The notes below the pieces were generated by a model. The model ran no database searches and was not told the origin of the DNA. It was given only the letters and a program-made list of their open reading frames with translations. A program made the position numbers and the translations under genes. Shown here in pieces: positions 8,091 to 16,741 of a DNA stretch of 64,000 nt. Source of the DNA: Peptoniphilus rachelemmaiella (GTDB lineage Bacteria > Bacillota > Clostridia > Tissierellales > Peptoniphilaceae); NCBI RefSeq assembly GCF_943169845.1, contig NZ_CALPBW010000001.1, positions 1-64,000 of the forward strand, read 5' to 3'. Position 1 is the first letter of the stretch. Every line of letters begins with the position of its first letter.

Positions 8091-9128
8091 CTATAAAAAA
8101 CGCAATTGCCTGCTGTAATTTTCTTCCAATGCGGACACACTCAGCCCCAGGAGGCGAAGCTTCTCGCCGCCGTAAAGGGAATCGAAAAGGGCCTTTGCCT
8201 CACGATACAGCGCCTTTTCCCCTTCCACCGGCGTGGGAAAGGTCTTGGACTTGGTGTGGGTGTCGAAATCCCTCGTCTTGATCTTTACGGTCACCGTGTA
8301 GCCCACAATCCCCTTTTTCTCCATAAGAAAAGCCGTCTCTCTCGCCGATTCCATGAGCCGCTCCTTAAAAAAAGCGCGGCTTCTGGTCTCGGCGAAGGTT
8401 TCTTCCGTGCCGATGGATTTTCGCTTCCTGCCCGGCACTACCGGCCGCATGTCCACGCCTCGCACCCGGTCGTAGAGCTCCGTGCCCATTTTGCCGAAAG
8501 TTTCCTGTAAAAAATCCCGCTCCAAAAGGAGCAGATCCGCCCCGGTGTGAATGCCCAAATCGTTGAGCCGCGCCGCCGTCTTCTCGCCGATGCCGTGAAT
8601 CTTCGAAATGGGAAGGGTTTTGATGATTTCCTGCCCCCGCGCCCCGTCGATGACCGTAAAACCCGCGGGCTTGTCCATATCCGAGGCGATTTTTGCGAGA
8701 AATTTATTGTAGCTCAGCCCGCAGCTCATGGAAAGGCCGAAGCGGTGCGCCACTTCCCGCTGCATGGTCCGCGCCACAGCCTCGGGATCTTTCTCCCCCG
8801 TTAAATCCAAATAAGCCTCGTCGATGGAGACCTGCTCCATTTTGTAGCCGAAGCTGTGCAAATAACCGAAGACCTTTCGGCTCACCTCGCCGTAGACGCC
8901 CTTTCGCGTAGGCACCACGATGAGATTCGGGCACAAACTTTTCGCCATAAACATCGGCATGGCCGAGTGGACGCCGTATTTTCTCGCCTCGTAACTGGCC
9001 GTGGTCACGATCCCCGAAGGATTTCTCCCACCGACGGCCAGGGGCTTGTTTTTCAGGGCGGGATTCAATAAAATCTCAACAGAGGCGAAAAACGCATCCA
9101 TATCCACATGTAAAATGTTCAAATGCAT
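8091..9128 (-). CDS. dinB: DNA polymerase IV (Y family)
   Basis: A protein of 345 residues beginning MHLNILHVDMDAFFASVE, the Y-family palm motif with its metal-binding Asp residues. The second acidic motif is VSIDEAYLDLTG, and a helix-hairpin-helix follows (HGIGEKTAARLNDLG). It performs error-prone bypass synthesis. The ATG at 9128 directly follows an in-frame GTG at 9131, and there is no ribosome site. An extended -10 element lies 6 nt before the GTG, so the mRNA may be leaderless. It leads the thioesterase and EamA genes. Confidence 0.95.
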   Translation of the reverse strand: MHLNILHVDMDAFFASVEILLNPALKNKPLAVGGRNPSGIVTTASYEARKYGVHSAMPMFMAKSLCPNLIVVPTRKGVYGEVSRKVFGYLHSFGYKMEQVSIDEAYLDLTGEKDPEAVARTMQREVAHRFGLSMSCGLSYNKFLAKIASDMDKPAGFTVIDGARGQEIIKTLPISKIHGIGEKTAARLNDLGIHTGADLLLLERDFLQETFGKMGTELYDRVRGVDMRPVVPGRKRKSIGTEETFAETRSRAFFKERLMESARETAFLMEKKGIVGYTVTVKIKTRDFDTHTKSKTFPTPVEGEKALYREAKALFDSLYGGEKLRLLGLSVSALEENYSRQLRFL

Positions 9129-9137
9129 CACCAATCC

Positions 9138-9146
9138 ACTATAACA
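9138..9146 (-). promoter_or_regulatory. Extended -10 element (TGTTATAGT) of dinB
   Basis: Minus-strand TGTTATAGT ends 6 nt before GTG/ATG. The same TGTTATANT-N6-start arrangement is seen at mutY (56676-56684) and the nuclease gene (54031-54039). It predicts transcription starting at the start codon. Confidence 0.55.
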
Positions 9147-9189
9147 AAAAACCGCCGCCGGCGGAAGTGCGACGGACAAAGGAGAATTC

Positions 9190-9837
9190 ATGAAACAAAA
9201 AATTGCCCTCTTCGATTTCGACCGCACGGTCATATCGAAAGACTCCATTTTTATATTATACGACGTAACGGCAAAAAAAATCCCGGGCTTTCGGGCAAAA
9301 CTTTACAAAGAGCTCTTGGCGGGAAGCCTCTTTCGCTCGCCGAAAACGGTGAAGAAAAATGTTAAAAACAGTTTTCTCTCCATGCTTCGCTACTACACGG
9401 AAGATGAAGTGAAGGCCTTCGTCTACGACGACGTCATGGCCTACGCCTTTAAAGAAGCCGTAGACGAGATCTATGCCCTGAAGGCGGCGGGCTACTACCT
9501 GCTTCTCGTCTCCGCTTCCGTGGAGGACTATTTGAAATATGTAGGCGACGTGCTGCCCTTCGATCACATTATCGGCACCTCCACCGACGCGCAATTTGAA
9601 ATGGTGGGGGACAACAACAGGCACGCAAAAAAAGTGGACAACATCCTCGCCCATCTCACGGAAAAAGGCATGGAAATCGACTACGAAAACAGCGTGGCAT
9701 ACAGCGATTCCCTGGCCGCCGATCGCCCCATGATGGAGCTCGTGAAGACACGCTATTTAATCAACAACAAAACCGACGCCGAGGGCTATTTGCATCTGAA
9801 CTGGCAGGAAAAAGCCCAAGGCCCCCTTCGCGCCTGA
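9190..9837 (+). CDS. HAD-IB family hydrolase (SerB-like phosphatase)
   Basis: A 215-residue protein with HAD motif I DFDRT near residue 10, motif II LLLVSAS and motif IV around SVAYSDSLAADRPM. This is subfamily IB, which includes phosphoserine phosphatase and lipid-phosphate phosphatases. GGAG precedes the ATG. It is divergent from dinB with 61 bp between. The substrate cannot be assigned. Confidence 0.88.
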   Translation: MKQKIALFDFDRTVISKDSIFILYDVTAKKIPGFRAKLYKELLAGSLFRSPKTVKKNVKNSFLSMLRYYTEDEVKAFVYDDVMAYAFKEAVDEIYALKAAGYYLLLVSASVEDYLKYVGDVLPFDHIIGTSTDAQFEMVGDNNRHAKKVDNILAHLTEKGMEIDYENSVAYSDSLAADRPMMELVKTRYLINNKTDAEGYLHLNWQEKAQGPLRA

Positions 9838-9897
9838 TTCGATTAAACTATTCATTCCCGGGTATCTATTGACCAAAGTATTTAACAAATTGATGAA

Positions 9898-9920
9898 TGC
9901 ACCTTTACGTGCACATAATA
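9898..9920 (+). promoter_or_regulatory. Promoter region with TGCAC/GTGCA palindrome before the DUF3783 gene
   Basis: The inverted repeat TGCAC-N6-GTGCA (9898-9913) overlaps a CATAAT -10-like element (9913-9918), with TTGATG upstream as a possible -35. It may be an operator. The supporting evidence is only the symmetry and its position. Confidence 0.35.
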
Positions 9921-9946
9921 GATCCCAGATTAGGAAGGAATGAAGT

Positions 9947-10477
9947 ATGAGTCGATTAATTTTTTACGGCGTCGACGACGAGGCGCGGCGAGCCCATTTG
10001 CTGGAAGCCGCCGAGGCCCAGGCCATTGACGTGCGGGAAGTTAAAAAAGAAGAAGTGGGCGAGCTTTTGGGCTACTTTGCAGGCCTTGAAGGCTACGAAA
10101 AAACCGGGGAGGCGGCAGAGGCGCCGGAAGAAGAGCTCTTGGTTTTCGTGGGCCTGCACTCCCACGATCTGCAAAAAATCCTGCTCACCTTGCGTGAAAT
10201 GGGCGAAGTCTTCCCCCACAAGGCGGCCATGACCGAAACCAACAAAGATTGGCCCTTCGCCCGGCTCGTTACGCACATTCGCCGGGAAAATGCCATTATT
10301 CAGGCCTGGTCCCAAATGATGGCCGTGGCCAAAGAAGTCATTCAGGCGCAGGAAACCGAACCCACTCAAGCTCGGGACGAGGCCCTCACCTTTGCCAAAG
10401 ACCTTCGCTTAAAAGGCGAAGACATCGAAGAGAGCGATGTAAGAGAAGCCATTCGCCGCTTAAAAGAAAGCTTGTAA
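9947..10477 (+). CDS. DUF3783 family protein
   Basis: A protein of 176 residues. The central part (GELLGYFAGLEGYE, then ELLVFVGLHSHDLQKILLTLREMG and KAAMTETNKDWPFARLVTHI) matches the conserved core of DUF3783 proteins. The function is not established. The C-terminal 50 residues are helical and charged. GGAAGGA lies before the ATG and a terminator follows, so it is monocistronic. Confidence 0.8.
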   Translation: MSRLIFYGVDDEARRAHLLEAAEAQAIDVREVKKEEVGELLGYFAGLEGYEKTGEAAEAPEEELLVFVGLHSHDLQKILLTLREMGEVFPHKAAMTETNKDWPFARLVTHIRRENAIIQAWSQMMAVAKEVIQAQETEPTQARDEALTFAKDLRLKGEDIEESDVREAIRRLKESL

Positions 10478-10483
10478 AAGAAA

Positions 10484-10512
10484 TGAGCCCCCGAGAGGAG
10501 GCTCTTTTTTTA
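10484..10512 (+). terminator. Terminator after the DUF3783 gene
   Basis: Stem GAGCC...GGCTC followed by TTTTTTT, 7 nt past the stop codon. Confidence 0.85.
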
Positions 10513-10606
10513 CGGATAAATTTTCTGCCCTATGGGCACATTCCGCCTAGTGCAAAATTCTACACGACAGGCTCCCTTATGAAGCCTGAGGCAGTCATTT
10601 TTTAAC

Positions 10607-10635
10607 ATTCCACCCCCGGTTGCCTCCGGGGGTTA
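10607..10635 (-). terminator. GC-rich hairpin between the DUF3783 and PucR-type genes
   Basis: ACCCCCGG (10612-10619), a 6-nt loop and CCGGGGGT (10626-10633) lie directly after the PucR-type stop codon. No T-tract follows on the minus strand, so termination is uncertain. The stem resembles the hairpin at 211-233 by the IS200 element, but no transposase remnant is visible here. Confidence 0.4.
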
Positions 10636-12141
10636 TTAAATTTCTCCCTTTAAAAGGCCTCGCTTCATGTAGGCAATGATTTGAAAGGACACATTGAGCA
10701 GAAAGCGTGTTTGGCTGTCGCTCAAGTCGACCCGGCAAAGGTCTGTAATGCGGTGCAGGCGATAACTGACCGTGTTTCGGTGAAGGTAAAGTTCTTTGGC
10801 TGTTTTTTGGACAGAGGCTTCACAGGCCAAGTAAGCCTCCAGGGTGCGATAAAGTTGGCTTTTGTTCTTTTTATCGTATTCCAAAAGAATGTCCAAGCCG
10901 GGATGAAGATAATTTCTCCAGGAAAAACCCTTCTCGCTTCGTCCTTGAAATTCTTGTAACAGGGCCAGAAAAAAGACTTGATCGTAGGAATTGACCGCCT
11001 CGGGAGTTGGCATTTCCAATGCCATTTGCCCTTGGCGAAAATAGTCGGACACTCGGTTCAAATCCTCAAATCCATGGCTGAGGCCCACAATCAAATGCTG
11101 TTCTGATGCCAGATCCTCCAGCTTTTTCACTATTTTTGCGAAGGAAGATTTTTCTTTGGAAAAGGAAAGAAAGAGCACGGCCCGGTTTTGAATTTGAGCC
11201 AAGGGAGGAGCGGGAAAATGCCGCCGAATCGTCGACATAGGCGGCGGCATTTTCTCTTCTTTTCCGCAGCCCTCGAAGACGGCAATTCGATGGATTTCTC
11301 CCATGGCAAGTAATTCATTTGAATGGTCCAACTCTTCAGGATGGGCCCCGACCAGGAGACGATAAAACGCCTGATCCACAGGTCGCCCCTCCGGAGAGGG
11401 AACGGGAAGAAGTCGAGGCAGGATTTCTTCTAAAAGCCGGCTGATCTTCGGTAGATTTTCATAATGCACCGCAGAAAGGGGGGAAGATTCTTCGATAAGG
11501 ATGATGGCGCCCCAATACCGGCCATTGTAAAAAATCTTGCTGTAAATCTTCGGACTGGGCGTATGCTGACAAATTTCCCCAAGGTACGCTTCTCGGCTCC
11601 GCTCACCATGTCGAAATGGCGGGGAGCTTTCACTTGCCTTGATTAAAGGATACAAACAGTAGCCTCGCTGAACGATTCGAGCCCAAAGGTCTTCTTTCAC
11701 CGACGGGCAATTGGAGCTTGCGATAACGCGGTAATCGGCATCCAGTAAAATCAGGGGATTGTCTAAACGCAAGGCCAGGGCATTAATAAAGCTTTCAAAA
11801 TCCTTGGCCTGATACGCCAAGTCTTTAAATTCTTCATACAAATCCGGCACTTCTTTTTCCCGAAGCAGTTGCTGCGCCCTATTATAGACGGAAAAAATCT
11901 TATCCTCGGGAAACCGAACGAAGCAATGCACCTCTCCTTTAATTTTTGCATCGCCGAAAAGAAAGCCCTGACGGGGCGGATTCTCTCCGAAATCATAAGC
12001 AAAGTAAAGAACATCCTCCCTGTAGCTCTCTTCACTGCCGTCCAAAAGGCGCACCTCGCGAATGGCGGGGGCCTCGTCGATGGCCAAGTCCTGAAGGGCA
12101 AAATGGTTTTTCAAAAGATGAATGAGTTCGCCAAAGTACAT
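10636..12141 (-). CDS. PucR-type transcriptional regulator (HTH_30)
   Basis: A protein of 501 residues from an ATG at 12141 preceded by GAGGAG. The last 60 residues, with AKELYLHRNTVSYRLHRI, are the PucR C-terminal helix-turn-helix. The N-terminal part is a long ligand-sensing region with a GAF-like feel (ILLDADYRVIASSN near residue 140). PucR/CdaR proteins usually activate neighbouring catabolic genes in response to the substrate. It diverges from the SnoaL-reductase-MFS operon, its likely target. Confidence 0.85.
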   Translation of the reverse strand: MYFGELIHLLKNHFALQDLAIDEAPAIREVRLLDGSEESYREDVLYFAYDFGENPPRQGFLFGDAKIKGEVHCFVRFPEDKIFSVYNRAQQLLREKEVPDLYEEFKDLAYQAKDFESFINALALRLDNPLILLDADYRVIASSNCPSVKEDLWARIVQRGYCLYPLIKASESSPPFRHGERSREAYLGEICQHTPSPKIYSKIFYNGRYWGAIILIEESSPLSAVHYENLPKISRLLEEILPRLLPVPSPEGRPVDQAFYRLLVGAHPEELDHSNELLAMGEIHRIAVFEGCGKEEKMPPPMSTIRRHFPAPPLAQIQNRAVLFLSFSKEKSSFAKIVKKLEDLASEQHLIVGLSHGFEDLNRVSDYFRQGQMALEMPTPEAVNSYDQVFFLALLQEFQGRSEKGFSWRNYLHPGLDILLEYDKKNKSQLYRTLEAYLACEASVQKTAKELYLHRNTVSYRLHRITDLCRVDLSDSQTRFLLNVSFQIIAYMKRGLLKGEI

Positions 12142-12177
12142 AAAAAGCTCCTCTAACAATTGATTTCTTTTATTTTG

Positions 12178-12252
12178 GTGCATTTTGCACAAATGGTCAA
12201 GGTTTTTTTGTCCGACGCGTCCATTGTTGGCTTCCCTTTGCAAACGTATACT
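12178..12252 (+). promoter_or_regulatory. Promoter of the SnoaL/enoate-reductase/MFS operon
   Basis: TTGTTG (12224-12229), a 17-bp spacer and TATACT (12247-12252) form a good housekeeping promoter, with the start codon 50 bp on. Upstream is the palindrome GTGCA-TTT-TGCAC (12178-12190), placed where a PucR-type activator could bind between the divergent genes. Confidence 0.6.
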
Positions 12253-12302
12253 AAGGGCACGAAGATTTCGTTACGAATAAGACAATTTGAAGGAGGATCA
12301 TT

Positions 12303-12776
12303 ATGGATCAAGTTGAAAAGTTACTTGCAATCGAGGAAATCAAGCAATGTAAAGCGAGATACTGGCGCGCCATCGACAGCAAAGATTTCGATCTCTTAAG
12401 AACCGTTTTTGCAGAAGACATTGTCTTTGACCTTTCCGATTCCACTCGAGACCCCCTGAAGGGACAGCATCCGGACATTCCCGAAAAGTTGGAGCCCTCG
12501 AGATCCTGTGAGCAAATTATCAGCAACTCAAAAAAACTAATGGGTGCGACTACGCAAAGTGCACACATGGGACATATTCCGGAAATTGAACTTACATCAG
12601 AAACCACGGCAAAGGCCTATTTCCCCTTTGAAGACAAAGTCATCACCCACGGCTTTGCCGCATTCACAGGCTATGGTTACTACGCAGACACATTCGAAAA
12701 GATCGACGGTTGCTGGAAGGTTAAAACCAGCAAGATTCACCGTTACCGCGTGATTTTCGACGATATAAACGACTAG
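12303..12776 (+). CDS. SnoaL-like (NTF2-fold) protein, BaiE-like dehydratase candidate
   Basis: A 157-residue NTF2-fold protein of the SnoaL_4 group. Tyr20 and Asp25 in ARYWRAID have the same spacing as the Tyr/Asp pair I recall for the bile acid 7-alpha-dehydratase BaiE, and His88 or His91 (SAHMGHIPEIE) and a C-terminal Arg (HRYRV) could complete the site. The assignment to dehydration is inference; other members are isomerases or dioxygenase partners. AGGAGG precedes the ATG. It is first in an operon with an enoate reductase and a carrier. Confidence 0.75.
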   Translation: MDQVEKLLAIEEIKQCKARYWRAIDSKDFDLLRTVFAEDIVFDLSDSTRDPLKGQHPDIPEKLEPSRSCEQIISNSKKLMGATTQSAHMGHIPEIELTSETTAKAYFPFEDKVITHGFAAFTGYGYYADTFEKIDGCWKVKTSKIHRYRVIFDDIND

Positions 12777-12784
12777 GAGGCACT

Positions 12785-14722
12785 ATGTATTCCCATTTAT
12801 TTTCAAGAGGTAAAATCGATAAGGTAGAGACGAGAAATCGCGTCGTTATGCCCGGCATGCTGACGCTTTTGGCGGATCCGTACGGTCGCGTCGACGACGC
12901 CTTGGTGAAATATTACGAAGAAAGAGCAAAAGGCGGCATCGGCCTGATTATTGCAGAATATGCCAATATCGACTTTGAAACCGGTCGCGCGGCACCAAGC
13001 CAATTGACCATGCTGGATTTAAATTCCGCCTTGTCCATTCAAAAAATCGCCAGAGTCGTTCATCGCCACGGCGCCAAGTTTTTCGCCCAGCTCGCCCATG
13101 CCGGTCAGGGCGCCAATCCCCTCTTATTAGACGGAAAAGACCCCATCGGCCCTTCGGAATCCACCACCCCTGACGGTCGTCGGGTGCGGGCCATGACCGT
13201 CGAGGAAATTCAAACCTTAATCGATCGATTCGTTCAAGGGGCGGTTTATGCACAAATCGGTGAAGCGGACGGGGTTGAAATCCACGCCGCCCACATCTAC
13301 CTTCTCTCGACCTTCTTGAGCCCGCACTTAAACCGCCGGGACGATGCCTACGGCGGAAGCCACGAAAATCGTGCCCGCGTCATTTGCGAAATCATCCGCG
13401 GCATTAAGGAAAAATGCGGTAAAGATTTTCCCGTCAGTGTCCGCATAAACGGCTCGGATTTTGTCGAGGGAGGCACCACCTTGGAGGATGCCGTTATCAC
13501 GGCGAAACTCCTCGAAGCGGCCGGAGCCGATGCGTTAAACATTTCCAACTCCACCTTCGGCGCTGAAAAGCCCGTCATCGAACCGGTCTTTTTCGGCCAA
13601 GGATGGAAGAAGCACTTGGCAAAAACCATTAAAGCCGCCGTTCAGATTCCCATAATTGCCGTAAACACCATTAAAACACCGGAATTTGCGGAATCCCTCC
13701 TCGAAGAAGGGGTCAGCGACTTCGTCGGTTTGGCAAGACAGTCTCTGGCAGATCCTTATTGGTGCAAAAAAGCCATGGCAGGAGAAGAAGACCTTATCCA
13801 TCACTGCATTTCTTGTCTGTATTGCGCCGACTGTGAAAGTAAGTTCAAAGTCGTCTCCTGCGCCGTCAATCCGAAAACCGGCAGAGAGTCTGAACTTGCG
13901 CCTCTAAAAGTCGACGGCCAAGGGCGACAAGTGGTTGTTGTCGGCGGCGGCGTCGCCGGCATGGAAGCCGCCTCTGTTTTAGGTCAGAGGGGTTTTAAAG
14001 TCACTTTATTTGAACAAAAAGACCATTTAGGCGGCGATACCTTCTTGGCCGGCCAACCGCCCATGAAAGATTGGACCCACCAATTGCCCGAGGTTCTGAA
14101 AAGAGAATGCGACAAGTATGGTGTCACCATTCATTTAAATCATGGGCCCACTGTCGAAGAGATCAAGGCTTTAAATCCCTACGCCGTCTTTGTCGCCACC
14201 GGTGCGGATCCGGTGATTCCTAAAAAAATTCCCGGCATCGAATCCGATCATATTTACACCGTCGGCCAAATTTTGGATCAAGAGGTAGCCCTTTCCGGAA
14301 AGAAAATCGTCGTAATCGGCGGCGGTCTATCGGGGCTGGATGTGGCATCTTTCCTGGCAGAGGACAATGACGTCCAAGTTGTGGAAATGCAAAAAGCCAT
14401 CGGCATCGGCGTCCTTCCCACCTACATTAAGCCGGAACTGGACCACTTAAAGGAAAAAAATGTGACTCTCCACACGTCTAGCGCCCTTCAATCGATTCAA
14501 GAAAAAACCGTCACCATCGAAGATTTAAAAACGGGCAAGGTCTTTGATTTGGAAGCTGATGCCGTCATCCTTTCCTTAGGCGTCCGCCCTAATAACGAGA
14601 AAATCCAAACGATTCAAGACAATTTCGAAAACGTCCGCGTCATCGGAAGTGCCGTCGCCACCACCGGTCGCATCGGCCAAGCCATGCGAGACGGCTTCGA
14701 TGCCGCCTACGCCCTGGATTAG
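12785..14722 (+). CDS. FMN/Fe-S/FAD NADH:flavin oxidoreductase (2-enoate / 2,4-dienoyl-CoA reductase family)
   Basis: This 645-residue protein is the three-domain type. Residues 1-330 form an old-yellow-enzyme TIM barrel with catalytic-region HAAHIYLLSTFLSP and DDAYGGS. A 4Fe-4S site has Cys341, Cys344, Cys347 and Cys359 (C-x2-C-x2-C-x11-C). An FAD/NAD half follows with VVVVGGGVAGMEAA near 380 and a second GGGLSGLDVA. Relatives reduce activated C=C bonds: 2-enoates, dienoyl-CoAs, and steroid or bile acid dienones (BaiCD/BaiH). The gene is 8 bp downstream of the SnoaL-like gene. Confidence 0.92.
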   Translation: MYSHLFSRGKIDKVETRNRVVMPGMLTLLADPYGRVDDALVKYYEERAKGGIGLIIAEYANIDFETGRAAPSQLTMLDLNSALSIQKIARVVHRHGAKFFAQLAHAGQGANPLLLDGKDPIGPSESTTPDGRRVRAMTVEEIQTLIDRFVQGAVYAQIGEADGVEIHAAHIYLLSTFLSPHLNRRDDAYGGSHENRARVICEIIRGIKEKCGKDFPVSVRINGSDFVEGGTTLEDAVITAKLLEAAGADALNISNSTFGAEKPVIEPVFFGQGWKKHLAKTIKAAVQIPIIAVNTIKTPEFAESLLEEGVSDFVGLARQSLADPYWCKKAMAGEEDLIHHCISCLYCADCESKFKVVSCAVNPKTGRESELAPLKVDGQGRQVVVVGGGVAGMEAASVLGQRGFKVTLFEQKDHLGGDTFLAGQPPMKDWTHQLPEVLKRECDKYGVTIHLNHGPTVEEIKALNPYAVFVATGADPVIPKKIPGIESDHIYTVGQILDQEVALSGKKIVVIGGGLSGLDVASFLAEDNDVQVVEMQKAIGIGVLPTYIKPELDHLKEKNVTLHTSSALQSIQEKTVTIEDLKTGKVFDLEADAVILSLGVRPNNEKIQTIQDNFENVRVIGSAVATTGRIGQAMRDGFDAAYALD

Positions 14723-14735
14723 GAAGGAGACAGCC

Positions 14736-16013
14736 ATGGAAAAGAGTATGCCGAAAAAAATTCATTATGCCTGGATTATTTTAATTGCCTGTTGTTTGAT
14801 GAGTGTTGCCGGAATCAGTATTTTCGGAAGCTGCATGGGGATTTTTATGACGCCGGTATCCGAAAGTCTCGGCGTGGCGAAAAGCTCCTTTACCCTCGCT
14901 ACGGCCACCCTTTCCGGATTGGTCACCGGTTTTTTGAGCCCCTTGGCCGTCAAGCTCATCCAAAGAAAAAAAGTCAATCTCTTGGCGGGGGGAAGTTTTG
15001 CCCTTATGGCCCTTTCTTTGGTCCTTATGTCTCGTGCCCAAGGACTGACTACCATGGCCCTGGCCTTTGTTCTGGCCGGAATGGGCGCAAGCGTCGTGTT
15101 TTACGTCTTAACCCCCATCTTAATCGGCAATTGGTTTAAAGAAAAAATGGCCTTCGCCCTGGGAATTGCCCTCGGCTTTTCCGGAATCGGCGGCATGATC
15201 TTAAGCCCCTTGGGCGCCGCTTGCATCGCCAAATTCGGCTGGAGACGTGCCTACCTCTTTTACGCCCTGTTAGTATTTGTTCTCGGTGTTTTGCCCGCTT
15301 TATTCCTCATTAAAAAAAGCCCGAAAGAGATGAACCTTCATCCTTACGGCTACAAAGAAGAAAAAAAAGCGGCCGATACCCCATCCGTAAACAATGAAGA
15401 ACTGACGGGAATGACCAAATCCCAGGCCCTTCGTTCCGCGAAATTTTATTACGTCTTGCTGGCGGCGGCCCTTATGATGATTTTAACTTGTTTTACCTAC
15501 CACATGCCGTCCTACGCGCCGTCGGTGGGCCTGAGCCCTGTCTTCGGCGCCTCCATGATCTCCTATGTCATGTTGACCAATACACTGAGTAAATTTGTTT
15601 TAGGCAGCGCCTGCGATCGCTTCGGCATCTCTAAAATTACCTGCCTCGTTTTAACCCTCGTCGGGGCCGGCTTTGTCCTTTTATACTTTGCCGGATCCAA
15701 TCCCCTGTTCAACAGCTTCGGGGCCGTTCTCTTCGGCTTCATCGTTCCGACGACCAGCATGTTTCTGCCCCTGATCGTTCGAAGTGTTTTCGGCAATCGC
15801 GATTACGGCGAAATTTACTCCTATGTGGTCCTCGTTACCACCGTGGCCTCGTCTTTGGGCGTAACCCTCATTGAAGTTATTCGCAGCTTCACCGGAGGCT
15901 ACAGCATGCCCTTCCTATTGGCTGTTGTGCTGGTTTTTATCACCATCGGTTTAATCGCATTGGCCTTTTCCGGAACAAAAGCGACGGAAAACAAATCCTT
16001 TGCGTCACTGTAA
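14736..16013 (+). CDS. MFS transporter (OxlT/MCT-like)
   Basis: A protein of 425 residues with 12 predicted membrane helices. The start is the ATG at 14736 with AAGGAG upstream; the frame is open to 14649 but that part lies inside the reductase gene. HYAWIILIACCLMSVAGISIFGS resembles oxalate:formate-antiporter and monocarboxylate carriers. It ends the operon and is the probable importer or exporter of the operon's substrate. Confidence 0.88.
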   Translation: MEKSMPKKIHYAWIILIACCLMSVAGISIFGSCMGIFMTPVSESLGVAKSSFTLATATLSGLVTGFLSPLAVKLIQRKKVNLLAGGSFALMALSLVLMSRAQGLTTMALAFVLAGMGASVVFYVLTPILIGNWFKEKMAFALGIALGFSGIGGMILSPLGAACIAKFGWRRAYLFYALLVFVLGVLPALFLIKKSPKEMNLHPYGYKEEKKAADTPSVNNEELTGMTKSQALRSAKFYYVLLAAALMMILTCFTYHMPSYAPSVGLSPVFGASMISYVMLTNTLSKFVLGSACDRFGISKITCLVLTLVGAGFVLLYFAGSNPLFNSFGAVLFGFIVPTTSMFLPLIVRSVFGNRDYGEIYSYVVLVTTVASSLGVTLIEVIRSFTGGYSMPFLLAVVLVFITIGLIALAFSGTKATENKSFASL

Positions 16014-16055
16014 AAATTCCTTTCAATTCGACACGTTAATCATTTTTTAGAAATC

Positions 16056-16092
16056 AGCCCCAACATCTCAAATCCGATGGCGGGGCTTTTTC
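16056..16092 (+). terminator. Terminator of the SnoaL/reductase/MFS operon
   Basis: Stem AGCCCC (16056-16061) / GGGGCT (16082-16087) with a 20-nt loop, then TTTTT. Confidence 0.75.
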
Positions 16093-16097
16093 ATGCT

Positions 16098-16142
16098 CAA
16101 AAAAATCGAGCAAAGTGCTTGCTCGATCATTTTCTTTGTTTT
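16098..16142. terminator. Bidirectional terminator between convergent units
   Basis: ATCGAGCAA/TTGCTCGAT (16105-16127) with a 5-nt loop. T-rich runs flank it on both strands, so it can serve the MFS operon on the plus strand and the small membrane gene on the minus strand. Confidence 0.8.
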
Positions 16143-16169
16143 TAATCCGATTTGTTTCGATGAAATGCA

Positions 16170-16415
16170 CTACGGCTTTTCCACCTCGTCTTCTTTTTCG
16201 TCTTTTTGCTCCTTTTTTTCCGCCGCCTTATTATAATCCACGGTCTCCAGGGCATGGGGAAGCATAATCAAAATCACCAGAATAAAAAGAAGACGCAACT
16301 CATAGTCTCCACCATCCATACCTTCCTGCGGAAGGGCGATCCACGGTTTCCACGCCAATAAGCCTAAGAAAAATAGGCTGATGGCGTAACCGACCTGCTT
16401 AAAATCTTTTTTCAT
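16170..16415 (-). CDS. Small two-helix membrane protein, unrecognised
   Basis: A protein of 81 residues with two hydrophobic helices (about 8-24 and 42-55) and a highly charged Lys/Glu C-terminal tail (from about residue 64). I recognise no family. It lies 40 bp after another small membrane protein gene on the same strand, and the two are probably co-transcribed. The unbroken frame, codon use like its neighbours and the terminator after it support a real gene. Confidence 0.6.
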   Translation of the reverse strand: MKKDFKQVGYAISLFFLGLLAWKPWIALPQEGMDGGDYELRLLFILVILIMLPHALETVDYNKAAEKKEQKDEKEDEVEKP

Positions 16416-16455
16416 AAAATCACCTCATTGAAGAAACTTTCTATCGCCTTCCGAG

Positions 16456-16668
16456 TCACGCCCCTGCACCCCGCTCCAGGGCGAAACGGAGAATGGTAAC
16501 GATCAATAGCAGAAATGCCAAGACGCGGGAGATCGTTCGGTCGTGTTTTTCAAGCCACGGGCACTTTTCCAATCGCACCTTTTTCCCGGACAAGTAAAAG
16601 GGCAAAGTGGCCAAGGCATAGAGTGTAACCAGCACCGTGACAATCAGTTGAATTCGAACAATGGTCAT
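16456..16668 (-). CDS. Small membrane protein, unrecognised
   Basis: A protein of 70 residues with a hydrophobic helix at about 4-26 and another at about 48-62, separated by a basic loop. AAGGAG precedes the ATG. A TATAGT -10-like element lies about 25 bp upstream at 16690-16700. No family recognised. Confidence 0.6.
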   Translation of the reverse strand: MTIVRIQLIVTVLVTLYALATLPFYLSGKKVRLEKCPWLEKHDRTISRVLAFLLLIVTILRFALERGAGA

Positions 16669-16741
16669 AAAGGCTCCTTTCTTTTCGTCTCACTACTATA
16701 ACGTTTCACGAAGGAAAAACTGTACAGTCTTTTTGAAATTT

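Noticed and set aside
8091..9248. Longer DinB starting at 9248
   Set aside because: The added 40 residues have no family match, overlap the start of the divergent HAD gene and lie upstream of the -10 element.
10607..10635. GC-rich hairpin as a second IS200/IS605 end
   Set aside because: It resembles the hairpin at 211-233, but no transposase fragment or paired end is visible. A simple terminator is more economical.
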